Shown here: positions 34,218 through 42,789 of the stretch, in pieces | Position numbering within the stretch: position 1 is the first letter of the stretch | Layout: each line of letters starts with the position of its first letter | Origin: Algibacter miyuki | Lineage (GTDB): Bacteria; Bacteroidota; Bacteroidia; Flavobacteriales; Flavobacteriaceae | Reading direction: 5' to 3' (one strand) | Assembly (NCBI RefSeq): GCF_042427745.1 | Contig: NZ_JBHMFA010000006.1 | Length of the DNA: 64,000 nucleotides | The notes under the pieces: generated by a model | Told to the model about the DNA's origin: nothing | What the model saw: only the letters and a program-made list of their open reading frames with translations | Databases searched by the model: none | Made by a program: the position numbers and the translations under genes

Positions 34218-35471
34218 ATGCAAACTATTTCTATTTCAAAATTGAAAAAAATATCTCCAGAGCAATTATTCATGCTTAGTGTTTTAGCGGTAAACGGTGG
34301 GAATTATTTATACAACCTTATTTTGGGTCGCTTATTAGGACCATCAGAGTTTGCTGATGCTGCTGTACTTATTACATTTTTGTTGGTGCTGTCTTTTGCA
34401 GCCATGACCTTCCAATTGGTTACGGCTAAATTTTCTGTTATTTTTGAAAACAATGTATTGCGAAATTTTATTTCAAAAGTTTATAAAAATGCCCTTATAG
34501 TCGGAATCGCTCTAGGTGTTTTAATTATTGTACTCGCAAAACAACTACAGTTACTTTTTAATACATCATCGTCTAATATGTTTATCATTTTTGGTATTGG
34601 TGTGCCGTTATATTTTATGATGAGTGTTAATAGAGGCGTTTTTCAAGGTAAGAAACAATTTAAAGCCTTATCTATAACTTATCAAGGTGAAATGTTAAGC
34701 CGTCTTGTTATTACTTTAGGGCTTATTTTTATGTTTAACATTCAGTCTTCCGTAGTTATTGCCATCGGCATTCTAATCTCTTTTGTTTTCGGGTTAGTGC
34801 CTTTTAAAACCAAGCATATTTCATTCAAAAAAACCTTTATTGATTCTTCTAAAAGCAAACAAGTTAGAAACTTTTTTATACTCACTGCCTTTTACGAATT
34901 AACTCAAATAATTATAAACAACAGTGATATTTTATTGGTAAAACATTACTTTGATTCGTACAATGCCGGCCTATACGCCTCTTTAGCTTTAATAGGACGT
35001 ATTGTATATTTTGTGGCCTGGATGTTTGTAATGTTACTACTACCTACCGTAGTGCAACTCAATAAAGAAGGTAAAGAAACCGCGCCCGTTTTATTTAAAT
35101 ACGTGGGATATATTGCAGGCATTGCATCGGCTATTGTAATTGTTTGTGCTATATTTCCAGAAACGGCTATTACGTTATTATTTGGAGACAGTTACCTAGC
35201 TATGGCTCCATTACTTTGGAAATACGCTTTAGCCACTGGTATGTTCGCGGTTTCAAACATATTTGCTTACTACTACCTTTCTTTAGGTAAATATCTTCCG
35301 GTAATTATTTCTGGAGTATTTGGCATGTTGCAAATGCTTTTAGTTATTTTCTTTCACGATAACTTAGAGCAAGTGGTATTCATGCAAATTATAGCCATGG
35401 CCTTATTATTAATCATTCAAATAGGATGTTTTATTTTCGACTACAACATTTCAAAACCTAAAAAGGCTTAA
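34218..35471 (+). CDS. MOP-superfamily polysaccharide flippase (Wzx/PelG-like)
   Basis: A 417-residue inner-membrane protein with about 12 hydrophobic segments. The N-terminal NYLYNLILGRLLGPSEFADAAVL is characteristic of oligosaccharide flippases of the multidrug/oligosaccharidyl-lipid/polysaccharide (MOP) superfamily, and DILLVKHYFDSYNAGLYASLALIGRIVYF around residue 240 is the usual second-half signature. It lies 118 bp before the GT4 gene on the same strand. It probably moves a lipid-linked glycan, or acts with the GT4 as PelG does with PelF. The transported glycan is unknown. Confidence 0.85.
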   Translation: MQTISISKLKKISPEQLFMLSVLAVNGGNYLYNLILGRLLGPSEFADAAVLITFLLVLSFAAMTFQLVTAKFSVIFENNVLRNFISKVYKNALIVGIALGVLIIVLAKQLQLLFNTSSSNMFIIFGIGVPLYFMMSVNRGVFQGKKQFKALSITYQGEMLSRLVITLGLIFMFNIQSSVVIAIGILISFVFGLVPFKTKHISFKKTFIDSSKSKQVRNFFILTAFYELTQIIINNSDILLVKHYFDSYNAGLYASLALIGRIVYFVAWMFVMLLLPTVVQLNKEGKETAPVLFKYVGYIAGIASAIVIVCAIFPETAITLLFGDSYLAMAPLLWKYALATGMFAVSNIFAYYYLSLGKYLPVIISGVFGMLQMLLVIFFHDNLEQVVFMQIIAMALLLIIQIGCFIFDYNISKPKKA

Positions 35472-35555
35472 TCTATAGAAAATCACCATTCAACTACAGT
35501 AACTAACTGTCCAACCAAAACACCTCAAATTCTTAATTTATAAATAGCAAATTTG
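35465..35555 (+). promoter_or_regulatory. Candidate LytTR-type direct repeats and promoter of the GT4 gene
   Basis: Two repeats 21 bp apart: GGCTTAATCTATAGAA (35465-35480, overlapping the flippase stop codon) and CCATTCAACTACAGTA (35486-35501). A -7-like element CAAATTTG (35548-35555) lies 62 bp after the start of the second. It implies that the GT4 has its own promoter in addition to any read-through from the flippase. Confidence 0.5.
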
Positions 35556-35589
35556 TAGAACAATTAAGAACCAAAAAAAACCTAAATAC

Positions 35590-36807
35590 ATGAAACTAGC
35601 AATTGTAACAGCCTACCCGCCAAGTAAAGTAACACTAAACGAGTACGCTTACCATTTAGTTAAACAATTTAGACAAAAAGAAACGGTTACCGAATTAATT
35701 TTATTAACCGATAAAACTGAGGGTGAAAAAGATCTAGAATTTACCGAAGCTGGATGTAAAATTACAGTAAAATCTTGTTGGGAGTTTAACAGCTACACCA
35801 ATATATTTAGTGTTACCAAGGCAATTAATGCAACGCAACCCGATTCTATTTTGTTCAACCTACAGTTTATGAAGTTTGGAGATAAAAAAATAGCAGCAGC
35901 TTTAGGTTTAATGTTGCCATTGGTGTGCAAATTAAAACGCATTCCGAACATTGTTTTGCTTCATAATATTTTAGAAGAAGTAGATTTAGGAAACGCCGGG
36001 TTTACATCAAACAAAATCATGCAAAAATTATATGGTTTTATAGGTACTACTTTAACGCGTTTAATTTTACAAGCCGATACAGTAGCTGTTACCATGGAAA
36101 AATATGTAACCATTTTAGAAAACAAATACCAAGCTAAAAACGTGAAGTTAATTCCTCATGGTACTTTTGAAATTCCTGAACAACCTCAATTTGATATTCC
36201 AAAAGCACCCATGCAAATTATGACTTTTGGAAAATTTGGAACTTACAAAAAGGTAGAGTCTATGATTGAAGCTGTTGTAAAAGTGAGAGCAAAAACAGGT
36301 TTAGATTTAGAAGTTGTAATTGCAGGAACCGACAACCCCAATGTGCCTGGTTACCTAGCTCAAGTAAAAGAAAACTACAAACACGTTCCACAAGTGCGTT
36401 TTACTGGATATGTTGAAGAATATGAAGTACCAACCTTATTCAACGAAAGTGCTGTTGTGGTATTCCCATATACATCTACAACCGGAAGCTCAGGTGTTTT
36501 ACACCAAGCCGGTAGTTACGGAAAAGCTGTTGTAATGCCCGATTTAGGCGACCTTGCTTTGTTAGTGAAAGACGAAGGTTACCAAGGTGAATTTTTCGAA
36601 CCAACATCAGTAGATAGTTTAGCCTCTGCAATAGAAGCTATTGTTACAAACGACGATTACAGAATTGAACTAGGAAAATCAAATTATAGAGCTGCTACTG
36701 CATTTCCAATGGGGAAAATAGCCGATATGTATTTGAATACTTTTGAAAATATAATAGCTAAAAAGTCTAAAAACAATGTAATTACAGCATCTAAGGCTGT
36801 TATTTAA
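35590..36807 (+). CDS. Glycosyltransferase family 4 (GT-B fold)
   Basis: A 405-residue cytoplasmic glycosyltransferase. The N-terminal half starts VTAYPPSKVTLNEYAYHLV. The C-terminal half has the GT4 acceptor/donor features: MTFGKFGTYKKVESMIEAV, VRFTGYVEEYEVPTLFNESAVVVFPYTSTTGSSGVLHQAGSYGKAVVMPDLGD, which includes the region around the conserved E/EX7E-type site, here altered in sequence. It probably uses a nucleotide sugar to build the exopolysaccharide or its primer. Its last 8 bases overlap the end of the oppositely oriented GH5-like gene. Confidence 0.88.
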   Translation: MKLAIVTAYPPSKVTLNEYAYHLVKQFRQKETVTELILLTDKTEGEKDLEFTEAGCKITVKSCWEFNSYTNIFSVTKAINATQPDSILFNLQFMKFGDKKIAAALGLMLPLVCKLKRIPNIVLLHNILEEVDLGNAGFTSNKIMQKLYGFIGTTLTRLILQADTVAVTMEKYVTILENKYQAKNVKLIPHGTFEIPEQPQFDIPKAPMQIMTFGKFGTYKKVESMIEAVVKVRAKTGLDLEVVIAGTDNPNVPGYLAQVKENYKHVPQVRFTGYVEEYEVPTLFNESAVVVFPYTSTTGSSGVLHQAGSYGKAVVMPDLGDLALLVKDEGYQGEFFEPTSVDSLASAIEAIVTNDDYRIELGKSNYRAATAFPMGKIADMYLNTFENIIAKKSKNNVITASKAVI

Positions 36808-38311
36808 TATATTTAAAAGCTTCTTTTTTCATCCCATTTTCATTTATAAAACCAAAACGTTTTTGAGTGTTACGACGCCAAGGTCTTAGACCAACAACGT
36901 CTTTAGGTACGTCGACAAAATCATATAAAGTCCAAGACATAAATTGCAACTTATTAGAAGCAATAATCTCTTGGATTTTTTTGTGGTAATTAGCTTGATC
37001 TTCTTCGGAAGAACCTAAAGGTTTCCAGAAACCACTATAAGAAGACAATCCAAACTCCTGTAATACCAACGGTTTATCCGGAATATTTTTGCGTATTTTT
37101 TTTACAGCAGCATCGAGCTCATTTAAATCTTCATAATAATGAAATGAAACAATATCTACTTTATCGTTTAAAATAGTTGCACTTTGTGTGTTAGACCAAC
37201 CAATAGTTACCGGATGTTGAGTATCTACAGATTTTACTAAATCGATCATATTATCCAACCAAGCGATAACCATGTCTTTTCCTCTAGACTCAAAATCAAG
37301 GTTTGGTTCGTTTTTAATATCCCAAGCAATAATAGCGTTGTGGTCTTTAAAAGTAGACACTATAGTTTCTGCGTGACGTTGATTTAAGGTCCAATTCATT
37401 ACAGAATAATCACCATAAAAATCAAATAAGGTTAATACTACTTTTAGGTTTTGTTCTTCCGCAGCATCTAAAGTTTGTTTTAATTTTTCTAGTTTTTTAG
37501 GATCTACATCAGCTTTTCCAAAGTCATCATATTGCACAAAAATCCTAACCGAATTTAAGCCAGCTTCTTTAATAACTTTAAAGTCGTTGGCAATTGTGTC
37601 TTTCGCAAAAGCGTCACCAAACATGTTCCAAGGTGTTGCTTTTGGATAGTAATTAATCCCTTTAATAATTAAATTATCGGTTTCAATTTTTGCTGTTTTT
37701 GCTTCAAAAGGATTACTGCTTTCTTTTACCAAATGTCTAATACGCCAAAAACCATCTTCTAATAAAAACACCATTTTGTAAGTTGAGGTTTCTGTTGTTT
37801 CTAGTACTAGTTTTTCAGCTTTAAACACTCGTTTATACTCTACAACATTTCTATCTGTAATAACAGCAAGTTGCCCGTCTTCACTAAAAAATTCCAAAGT
37901 TGGATTGTGGTTTAAAGTGGTTGCTTCAATGGTTGTATTTTCAGCTTTGTTTAATTCTATAAATGCATATAAATTTTCTCTGGCGCTATCGGTATAATAA
38001 TCTTTTATACCAGCAGTTTTGTTGGTTTTGTAGGCTACTTGCTTGACATACCAAGCATCTAAATAGTCATTTTGTAAGGCATTTAGATTTTCGGTATCCA
38101 TTGGGCGACCTTCCTTGTTTAAAGGTTCCCAAATTAATTTTGGAGCGTATTGTTCAACTTTTTGTATGTCGGTATGTAGCATCGTGCTTCTGTCTGCTCC
38201 AGTATTTAAGTAGCTAAAAAGCGCACTTATACCAGATATAATCAAGGCTACAATCATAATATATGAGATTATTAATATGGTACGTAATATGTTTTTATTG
38301 AGACCTACCAT
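36800..38311 (-). CDS. Membrane-anchored GH5-like glycoside hydrolase with NTF2-like domain
   Basis: A 503-residue protein: a transmembrane anchor (about 10-34), an NTF2-like alpha/beta domain (about 72-197, ending FLLEDGFWRIRHLVK) and a TIM-barrel glycosidase domain (about 213-500). The catalytic pair is visible as WDIKNEPN (acid/base E335) and LVLQEFG (nucleophile E419), with FHYY and SWTLYDF nearby, as in GH5/clan A enzymes. The active site should face the periplasm. In an exopolysaccharide locus such an enzyme may trim or release polymer, as PelA, PslG or BcsZ do. Its start overlaps the Ig-like gene by 7 bp. Confidence 0.82.
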   Translation of the reverse strand: MVGLNKNILRTILIISYIMIVALIISGISALFSYLNTGADRSTMLHTDIQKVEQYAPKLIWEPLNKEGRPMDTENLNALQNDYLDAWYVKQVAYKTNKTAGIKDYYTDSARENLYAFIELNKAENTTIEATTLNHNPTLEFFSEDGQLAVITDRNVVEYKRVFKAEKLVLETTETSTYKMVFLLEDGFWRIRHLVKESSNPFEAKTAKIETDNLIIKGINYYPKATPWNMFGDAFAKDTIANDFKVIKEAGLNSVRIFVQYDDFGKADVDPKKLEKLKQTLDAAEEQNLKVVLTLFDFYGDYSVMNWTLNQRHAETIVSTFKDHNAIIAWDIKNEPNLDFESRGKDMVIAWLDNMIDLVKSVDTQHPVTIGWSNTQSATILNDKVDIVSFHYYEDLNELDAAVKKIRKNIPDKPLVLQEFGLSSYSGFWKPLGSSEEDQANYHKKIQEIIASNKLQFMSWTLYDFVDVPKDVVGLRPWRRNTQKRFGFINENGMKKEAFKYIK

Positions 38312-39522
38312 AGTTTTTTGTTATTAAATGTTTTATTTATTCCAGCAGTTTCAACACTAAAACTATACGTGTCGTTTTGATAAACAGCAGGCTTTAAATT
38401 AAAAGTAACATACCCATTAAAAGATGTTTTTATAATGTTATCAATAAGCACATTGTCTTTGTAAATTGAAAGCTTAACGTGTAAGCCATCCGGAATCATT
38501 TGTTCCATAAAACTTTGTAAAGGACCAACTAGAATTTCACGGTTTTTATTAGCAAAAGCAACGTCAAAATCTTCAATAACACTTTCATAGTTTAAGGTAA
38601 TCGTATTGCTTTCTGCCATACCATCTACATAGGCTTTTATGCTCCAGTTGTCTTTAAAATCAGGATGAATGATCTTAGAGTGTGCAACTCCATCAATAGT
38701 CGTTCCTGTGGTTTTTAAAATGTTTCCGTGGTCGTTGGTTATAAAAAAGGTAACAAATGTGCCATCGCTAACCACATTGTCTTGCTTGTCTTTTAGTACA
38801 GAAGTATTAAACGTAGTCACTTGATTGCCGTCGGCGTAGTTATGTGGTCGTTTTGCCGAAATTTTAAAATCTGTAGGAATTGCAGCCCATACATTAATGG
38901 TAAATTCTTTAGAGTTAATTCCTAAACTTTCAGAAGATACTAACATGCGTCCGCTTTCTCGCTTAGAATTTATGTTTCTCCAGGCAATTAAATTATTAGT
39001 AAATATATCGTCGTTTTCTTCGGAATCTAAAAACTGAAACTTCGCATTTACCTTCGTATTTGTTGGTACTGGATTATCTAAAGAATCTGTAGGTATAACA
39101 ACTAACATCGTGTAATCTGTTCCTCCGGCTTCAATACTTGGCGGACCAATATAGGTTTCCATGGTTGCCACTTCTGCTTTTGGATTTATGTTGAATTGAC
39201 CTGAAATCGCATTGGCTTCATCTATCAATTTCCAATTAACAACACCTATTTTATTAGTAATGTTTTTAGGAATTTTATATTGAATAAAATTGTCTTTTAA
39301 TTCAGCCGAAACTAAAGTTGAACCATAACTATTAGAGCAATACAATAGTGGTTTTTTGCCTTCTGAAGCCGTAAATTTTAAAACAATAGCATTACCAACT
39401 TCAAAATCGGTTTGTGTTGTTTGCAATGCAATGGGAATAGTCGATTCGCTTTTCTGCGCAACAGCAAATGATGATAATAAAATCAGACCTATAACAAATA
39501 TGTATGTGTGTTTAAAATGCAT
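38305..39522 (-). CDS. Secreted multi-domain beta-sandwich (Ig-like) protein
   Basis: A 405-residue protein with a signal peptide (cleavage near AVAQ, residue 23). The rest looks like three or four Ig/macroglobulin-like beta-sandwich domains; visible cues are FEVGNAIVLKFTAS, SIEAGGTDYTMLVVIPTDSLDNPVP, DKQDNVVSDGTFVTFFITND and FNGYVTFNLKPAVYQNDTYSF. I do not recognise a named family. Overlap with the genes on both sides (1 and 7 bp) ties it to the large GT-C-like protein and the GH5-like enzyme, so a periplasmic scaffold for polymer assembly is a reasonable guess. Confidence 0.6.
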   Translation of the reverse strand: MHFKHTYIFVIGLILLSSFAVAQKSESTIPIALQTTQTDFEVGNAIVLKFTASEGKKPLLYCSNSYGSTLVSAELKDNFIQYKIPKNITNKIGVVNWKLIDEANAISGQFNINPKAEVATMETYIGPPSIEAGGTDYTMLVVIPTDSLDNPVPTNTKVNAKFQFLDSEENDDIFTNNLIAWRNINSKRESGRMLVSSESLGINSKEFTINVWAAIPTDFKISAKRPHNYADGNQVTTFNTSVLKDKQDNVVSDGTFVTFFITNDHGNILKTTGTTIDGVAHSKIIHPDFKDNWSIKAYVDGMAESNTITLNYESVIEDFDVAFANKNREILVGPLQSFMEQMIPDGLHVKLSIYKDNVLIDNIIKTSFNGYVTFNLKPAVYQNDTYSFSVETAGINKTFNNKKLW

Positions 39523-42500
39523 TAATTAGGGCTTCCTATGTAGGTGTTAATTTCTATTTTAATATAACTAAAATCAGGATGATCAATTTTTTGTAATTGG
39601 GCATCGCTATGGGTTTCAATTCTGTTAGGGACGATTTTTCCAGAAATGGCATCGTTTGGTAAACCATTTACAAAAATGTTTTTCATGTCTGTATTTACTA
39701 TTTTTATTTGACCATTTTGTAATATGTGGTATTCAAAATCTTGCTTACGTTGTTGTCTTACACCTTCTTTTACAAATAGGTGATCTACCCAAACCATGTC
39801 TTTATTTTCGTCATAGTAAGTTACTAAAAGTTGAGGTATTGTTATTTCCTGGATTCCGCTATTAAATAAGTTTCCGTTTATAATACTGTCTTTAATGCTA
39901 ATGGCACTTAACACCACGTTTTTGTATAAGTCAGATCCCGAAACATTTCCTGCAACTTGTAAGTTGAATTTTGTTGGTTGTTCTTCAAATTCAATAGGAG
40001 TAAATTCATCTGGATTAAACGTGTCTGGAATAGAATCTTGCGATCTAGACCAGGCAATACCTTCAAAGTTAATACGGAAACTACTAGATTCTTTGGGCAT
40101 TAATTTATGCTTTACGTGGTACTTTGCATTATACGTTGCCAGTTGCTTGTTCTTATCGTTGTAAAGTGTTCCTTTTAAAATAACATCTGCAGGGACATTA
40201 TCTACGTTTTGGACTTCTCCAATTATAGCATAGCTACCATCATACTGCACTAATGTAGCTGAAACGACTTCTAAAACAGGTTGTTTTAAAATATCTTCAT
40301 GGTGTGTTTGCTCTGTTGTAACCCTTCTTCTCCCTTGATTAAAATACTTGGTTGCATTATTAGAATATAGTTGATCTGGTGGTAAATCGCTATTTAAATC
40401 GTCTGGTTGTAAATACCATTTTCCTTTGCGTTTGGATAACGATTTATAATCCACTTTTTCAATTTTCTCTAAAGGCGTAATCCATTGGCTAGTCACTTTT
40501 GCCGAAACGGTACTATCGTTGTGTTTGGTAATTTCGGTTTCAATAGCATCCATTTTTGCATAGCTACTTAGCAAACCATCGGTTACCGATATCTCTAGCA
40601 TGTATTGTGCTATTGGCAAGTTGTTTTCTGGATCTATTAAGCTATACGCTTTTTCAAATTCTTTAAAATCTAAAGCATCATAATATGCGATAATGGCATT
40701 TTCTGGACTGCGTTGCGAATCGTTTTTTAGATAGAATAAGTAGATGCCATAAAACACCGCTATGGCAAGAATTAATGACCAAACGTGAGTGATTCTTAAA
40801 ACATTCCTATTAAATTTATTATACGTAGTCGGAAACTTTAAAAAGTCTGGAACTGGTTTAATACGTGTTTTTAAAGCATTAACCCAAAGCATTTGTATGT
40901 TTAAAATAAAGGCAATTAAAACTGTTAAAAACGGAATGATTCCCCACATTATTTTGAGCCATTTGGCAACATCTTCTTTAGGTAAAATAGATGAAACTGG
41001 CGGAATGTTGAGGCGTTCCCAAACCATGATACCATTTTCTAATTGTCGTAATCGTTGCCAACCACAGAAATAAAGGATGGGATCGTAAAATTTATCATTA
41101 GAAAATATGTACTTCAGATTATATTTTTCAGGAGTAGTTAAAAATTGCTGTAGTGATCCAATTCCGGCAACACCTTTAAATTTTGAGTTTTCTAAACGCT
41201 CTATTGGTCGTGTGGTTAATTCTGGTAATCGTCTTGCGGAATGGTAGTTTCCATCGACAGTCATGGCATTTGTTTGCGCACTTAACCAAGCCATTTGATC
41301 GCCAAAACCTAATGTTAAAAAACGCCATTTATCATGATCATCTTGATTTAAGAAATTCACGATAGGTAACATCTTTATTTTCTGTGGTTGTGACGGTCTA
41401 AAGTAGTTTAAGCTCATGGTGAAAACGACCATAAAAACCATTAATCCTGCTAATATTCCACCAATAATACGATGGTAAATAGCACCAAATTTAGACTGAA
41501 TAAGATCCTTTAAATCACCTTCAACAAAGCGATATGTAAATTCGCCCATTAACGGAATAGATAATATGGAAGCCCAAAGTGTAAATCTATCTAAGGTTAA
41601 AATGTTAAATGCAGTTTCGCCTAGCATTTTTAAAGGTATAGGCGTGGTTCCTCCAGTTCCTAAAATGGTACAAATGGTTATGGATAAACCAAAAAACAAA
41701 TAACGTTTGCTATAATACCTGTAGAATATATATGGTAATAATACGAGTAAAATCCCCCAAGGAATTAAAAAGAATACTAATCCTGATGACGTAATTTCCA
41801 AGAAATTATCTCGAGAACCATGAGGAATGGGAACCTGAGTAATCGGGTTGGCTTTAGAGTTTAACCAATACGGAAAAATACAACCTATTATTAATACCAA
41901 CGATAGCATCCCGAAGCTTACAATTCGCTTAAATAACTTAAAAAAACTATTCAAAAAGAGCTTAAAAGTTACTTCTTTCATCGTGTTGACTTGCTCACGT
42001 GAAACATCCATAATCACCATTCCTATTAAAGGAAATATAAAAAATATCATCCCAAAAATAGGTGTAACATGATGTGATGTTACTGTTACGGCAATTAAAG
42101 ATAAGGAGGTTGCTAAATACCATTTCTTACCTGTTTTTAACCACAAATAGATCTCAGGTAAGGCATGCATTAAAACAGAAACTCCTATTATACTTGGTAA
42201 TTGTCCGAAAATATGAAGTGTTTCTACAAAAGAAGATGAAAACACAGCCAAAACGGAGGCATAACCTGCAACTTTTTTGCTAGCGGTCATCATGAGTGAA
42301 AAACGATAAGCCCCCGTAATAAATAGTACAATAGCAATTAGAGCAACGCTAAACATTCCAAATTTCAAACCGCCAATCATAGATAACAATGCTATAGATT
42401 GATGCACTAACGGCGGATAACTCTGCACTGTAAACCCAGTATACCACTCGTAATTCCAAGGTTCGAACCAGCTATTTGCATAATGATCTGCAAAAAACAA

Positions 42501-42611
42501 GTGTATAAGCGCATCATAGGTGGTTTCTAAAGTAAAAAATATAGAACTACCATGAAAAGCCATCCCTAAAAGGATAGCTGCGATTAAGTATTTATTTGAG
42601 GTTTCCTTCAT
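39522..42611 (-). CDS. Large GT-C-like integral membrane protein (PTPS-related membrane domain)
   Basis: A 1029-residue protein. The first ~620 residues contain about a dozen or more transmembrane segments. The first large loop carries TYDALIHLFFADHYANSW and GFTVQSYPPLVHQSIAL, resembling the acidic, YPP-type loop of the 6-pyruvoyl-tetrahydropterin-synthase-related membrane family and GT-C glycosyltransferases. An NTF2-like domain follows (about 650-750, ENAIIAYYDALDFKEFEKAY) and then beta-rich periplasmic domains (about 780-1029). It could transfer or polymerise lipid-linked sugars outside the membrane. It is the first gene of the minus-strand trio and divergent from the receiver-GT2 fusion. 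Confidence 0.7.
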   Translation of the reverse strand: MKETSNKYLIAAILLGMAFHGSSIFFTLETTYDALIHLFFADHYANSWFEPWNYEWYTGFTVQSYPPLVHQSIALLSMIGGLKFGMFSVALIAIVLFITGAYRFSLMMTASKKVAGYASVLAVFSSSFVETLHIFGQLPSIIGVSVLMHALPEIYLWLKTGKKWYLATSLSLIAVTVTSHHVTPIFGMIFFIFPLIGMVIMDVSREQVNTMKEVTFKLFLNSFFKLFKRIVSFGMLSLVLIIGCIFPYWLNSKANPITQVPIPHGSRDNFLEITSSGLVFFLIPWGILLVLLPYIFYRYYSKRYLFFGLSITICTILGTGGTTPIPLKMLGETAFNILTLDRFTLWASILSIPLMGEFTYRFVEGDLKDLIQSKFGAIYHRIIGGILAGLMVFMVVFTMSLNYFRPSQPQKIKMLPIVNFLNQDDHDKWRFLTLGFGDQMAWLSAQTNAMTVDGNYHSARRLPELTTRPIERLENSKFKGVAGIGSLQQFLTTPEKYNLKYIFSNDKFYDPILYFCGWQRLRQLENGIMVWERLNIPPVSSILPKEDVAKWLKIMWGIIPFLTVLIAFILNIQMLWVNALKTRIKPVPDFLKFPTTYNKFNRNVLRITHVWSLILAIAVFYGIYLFYLKNDSQRSPENAIIAYYDALDFKEFEKAYSLIDPENNLPIAQYMLEISVTDGLLSSYAKMDAIETEITKHNDSTVSAKVTSQWITPLEKIEKVDYKSLSKRKGKWYLQPDDLNSDLPPDQLYSNNATKYFNQGRRRVTTEQTHHEDILKQPVLEVVSATLVQYDGSYAIIGEVQNVDNVPADVILKGTLYNDKNKQLATYNAKYHVKHKLMPKESSSFRINFEGIAWSRSQDSIPDTFNPDEFTPIEFEEQPTKFNLQVAGNVSGSDLYKNVVLSAISIKDSIINGNLFNSGIQEITIPQLLVTYYDENKDMVWVDHLFVKEGVRQQRKQDFEYHILQNGQIKIVNTDMKNIFVNGLPNDAISGKIVPNRIETHSDAQLQKIDHPDFSYIKIEINTYIGSPN

Positions 42612-42669
42612 TTAAAGCCTAAGCTGTTATGATCTTGTAAATATAATTAATTTAAACAGTCCGCCGTTT

Positions 42670-42760
42670 TTAATTACCTACACCAATCTACCATTCGTCG
42701 ACACTTAAATATCGATTAAGCTAAATTAAAAATTCACAAGGGCTTTCTGTAGTATTTTTG
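42670..42760 (+). promoter_or_regulatory. Candidate LytTR-type direct repeats and promoter of the receiver-GT2 gene
   Basis: TTAATTACCTACACCA (42670-42685) and CCATTCGTCGACACTT (42691-42706) are 21 bp apart. A perfect -7 element TATTTTTG (42753-42760) lies 62 bp after the start of the second, 29 bp before the ATG. The GTCGAC core is palindromic, so the same site might also serve the divergent membrane protein gene. Confidence 0.6.
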
Positions 42761-42789
42761 ATACATCAATAATAATAAAATAGCTTATC

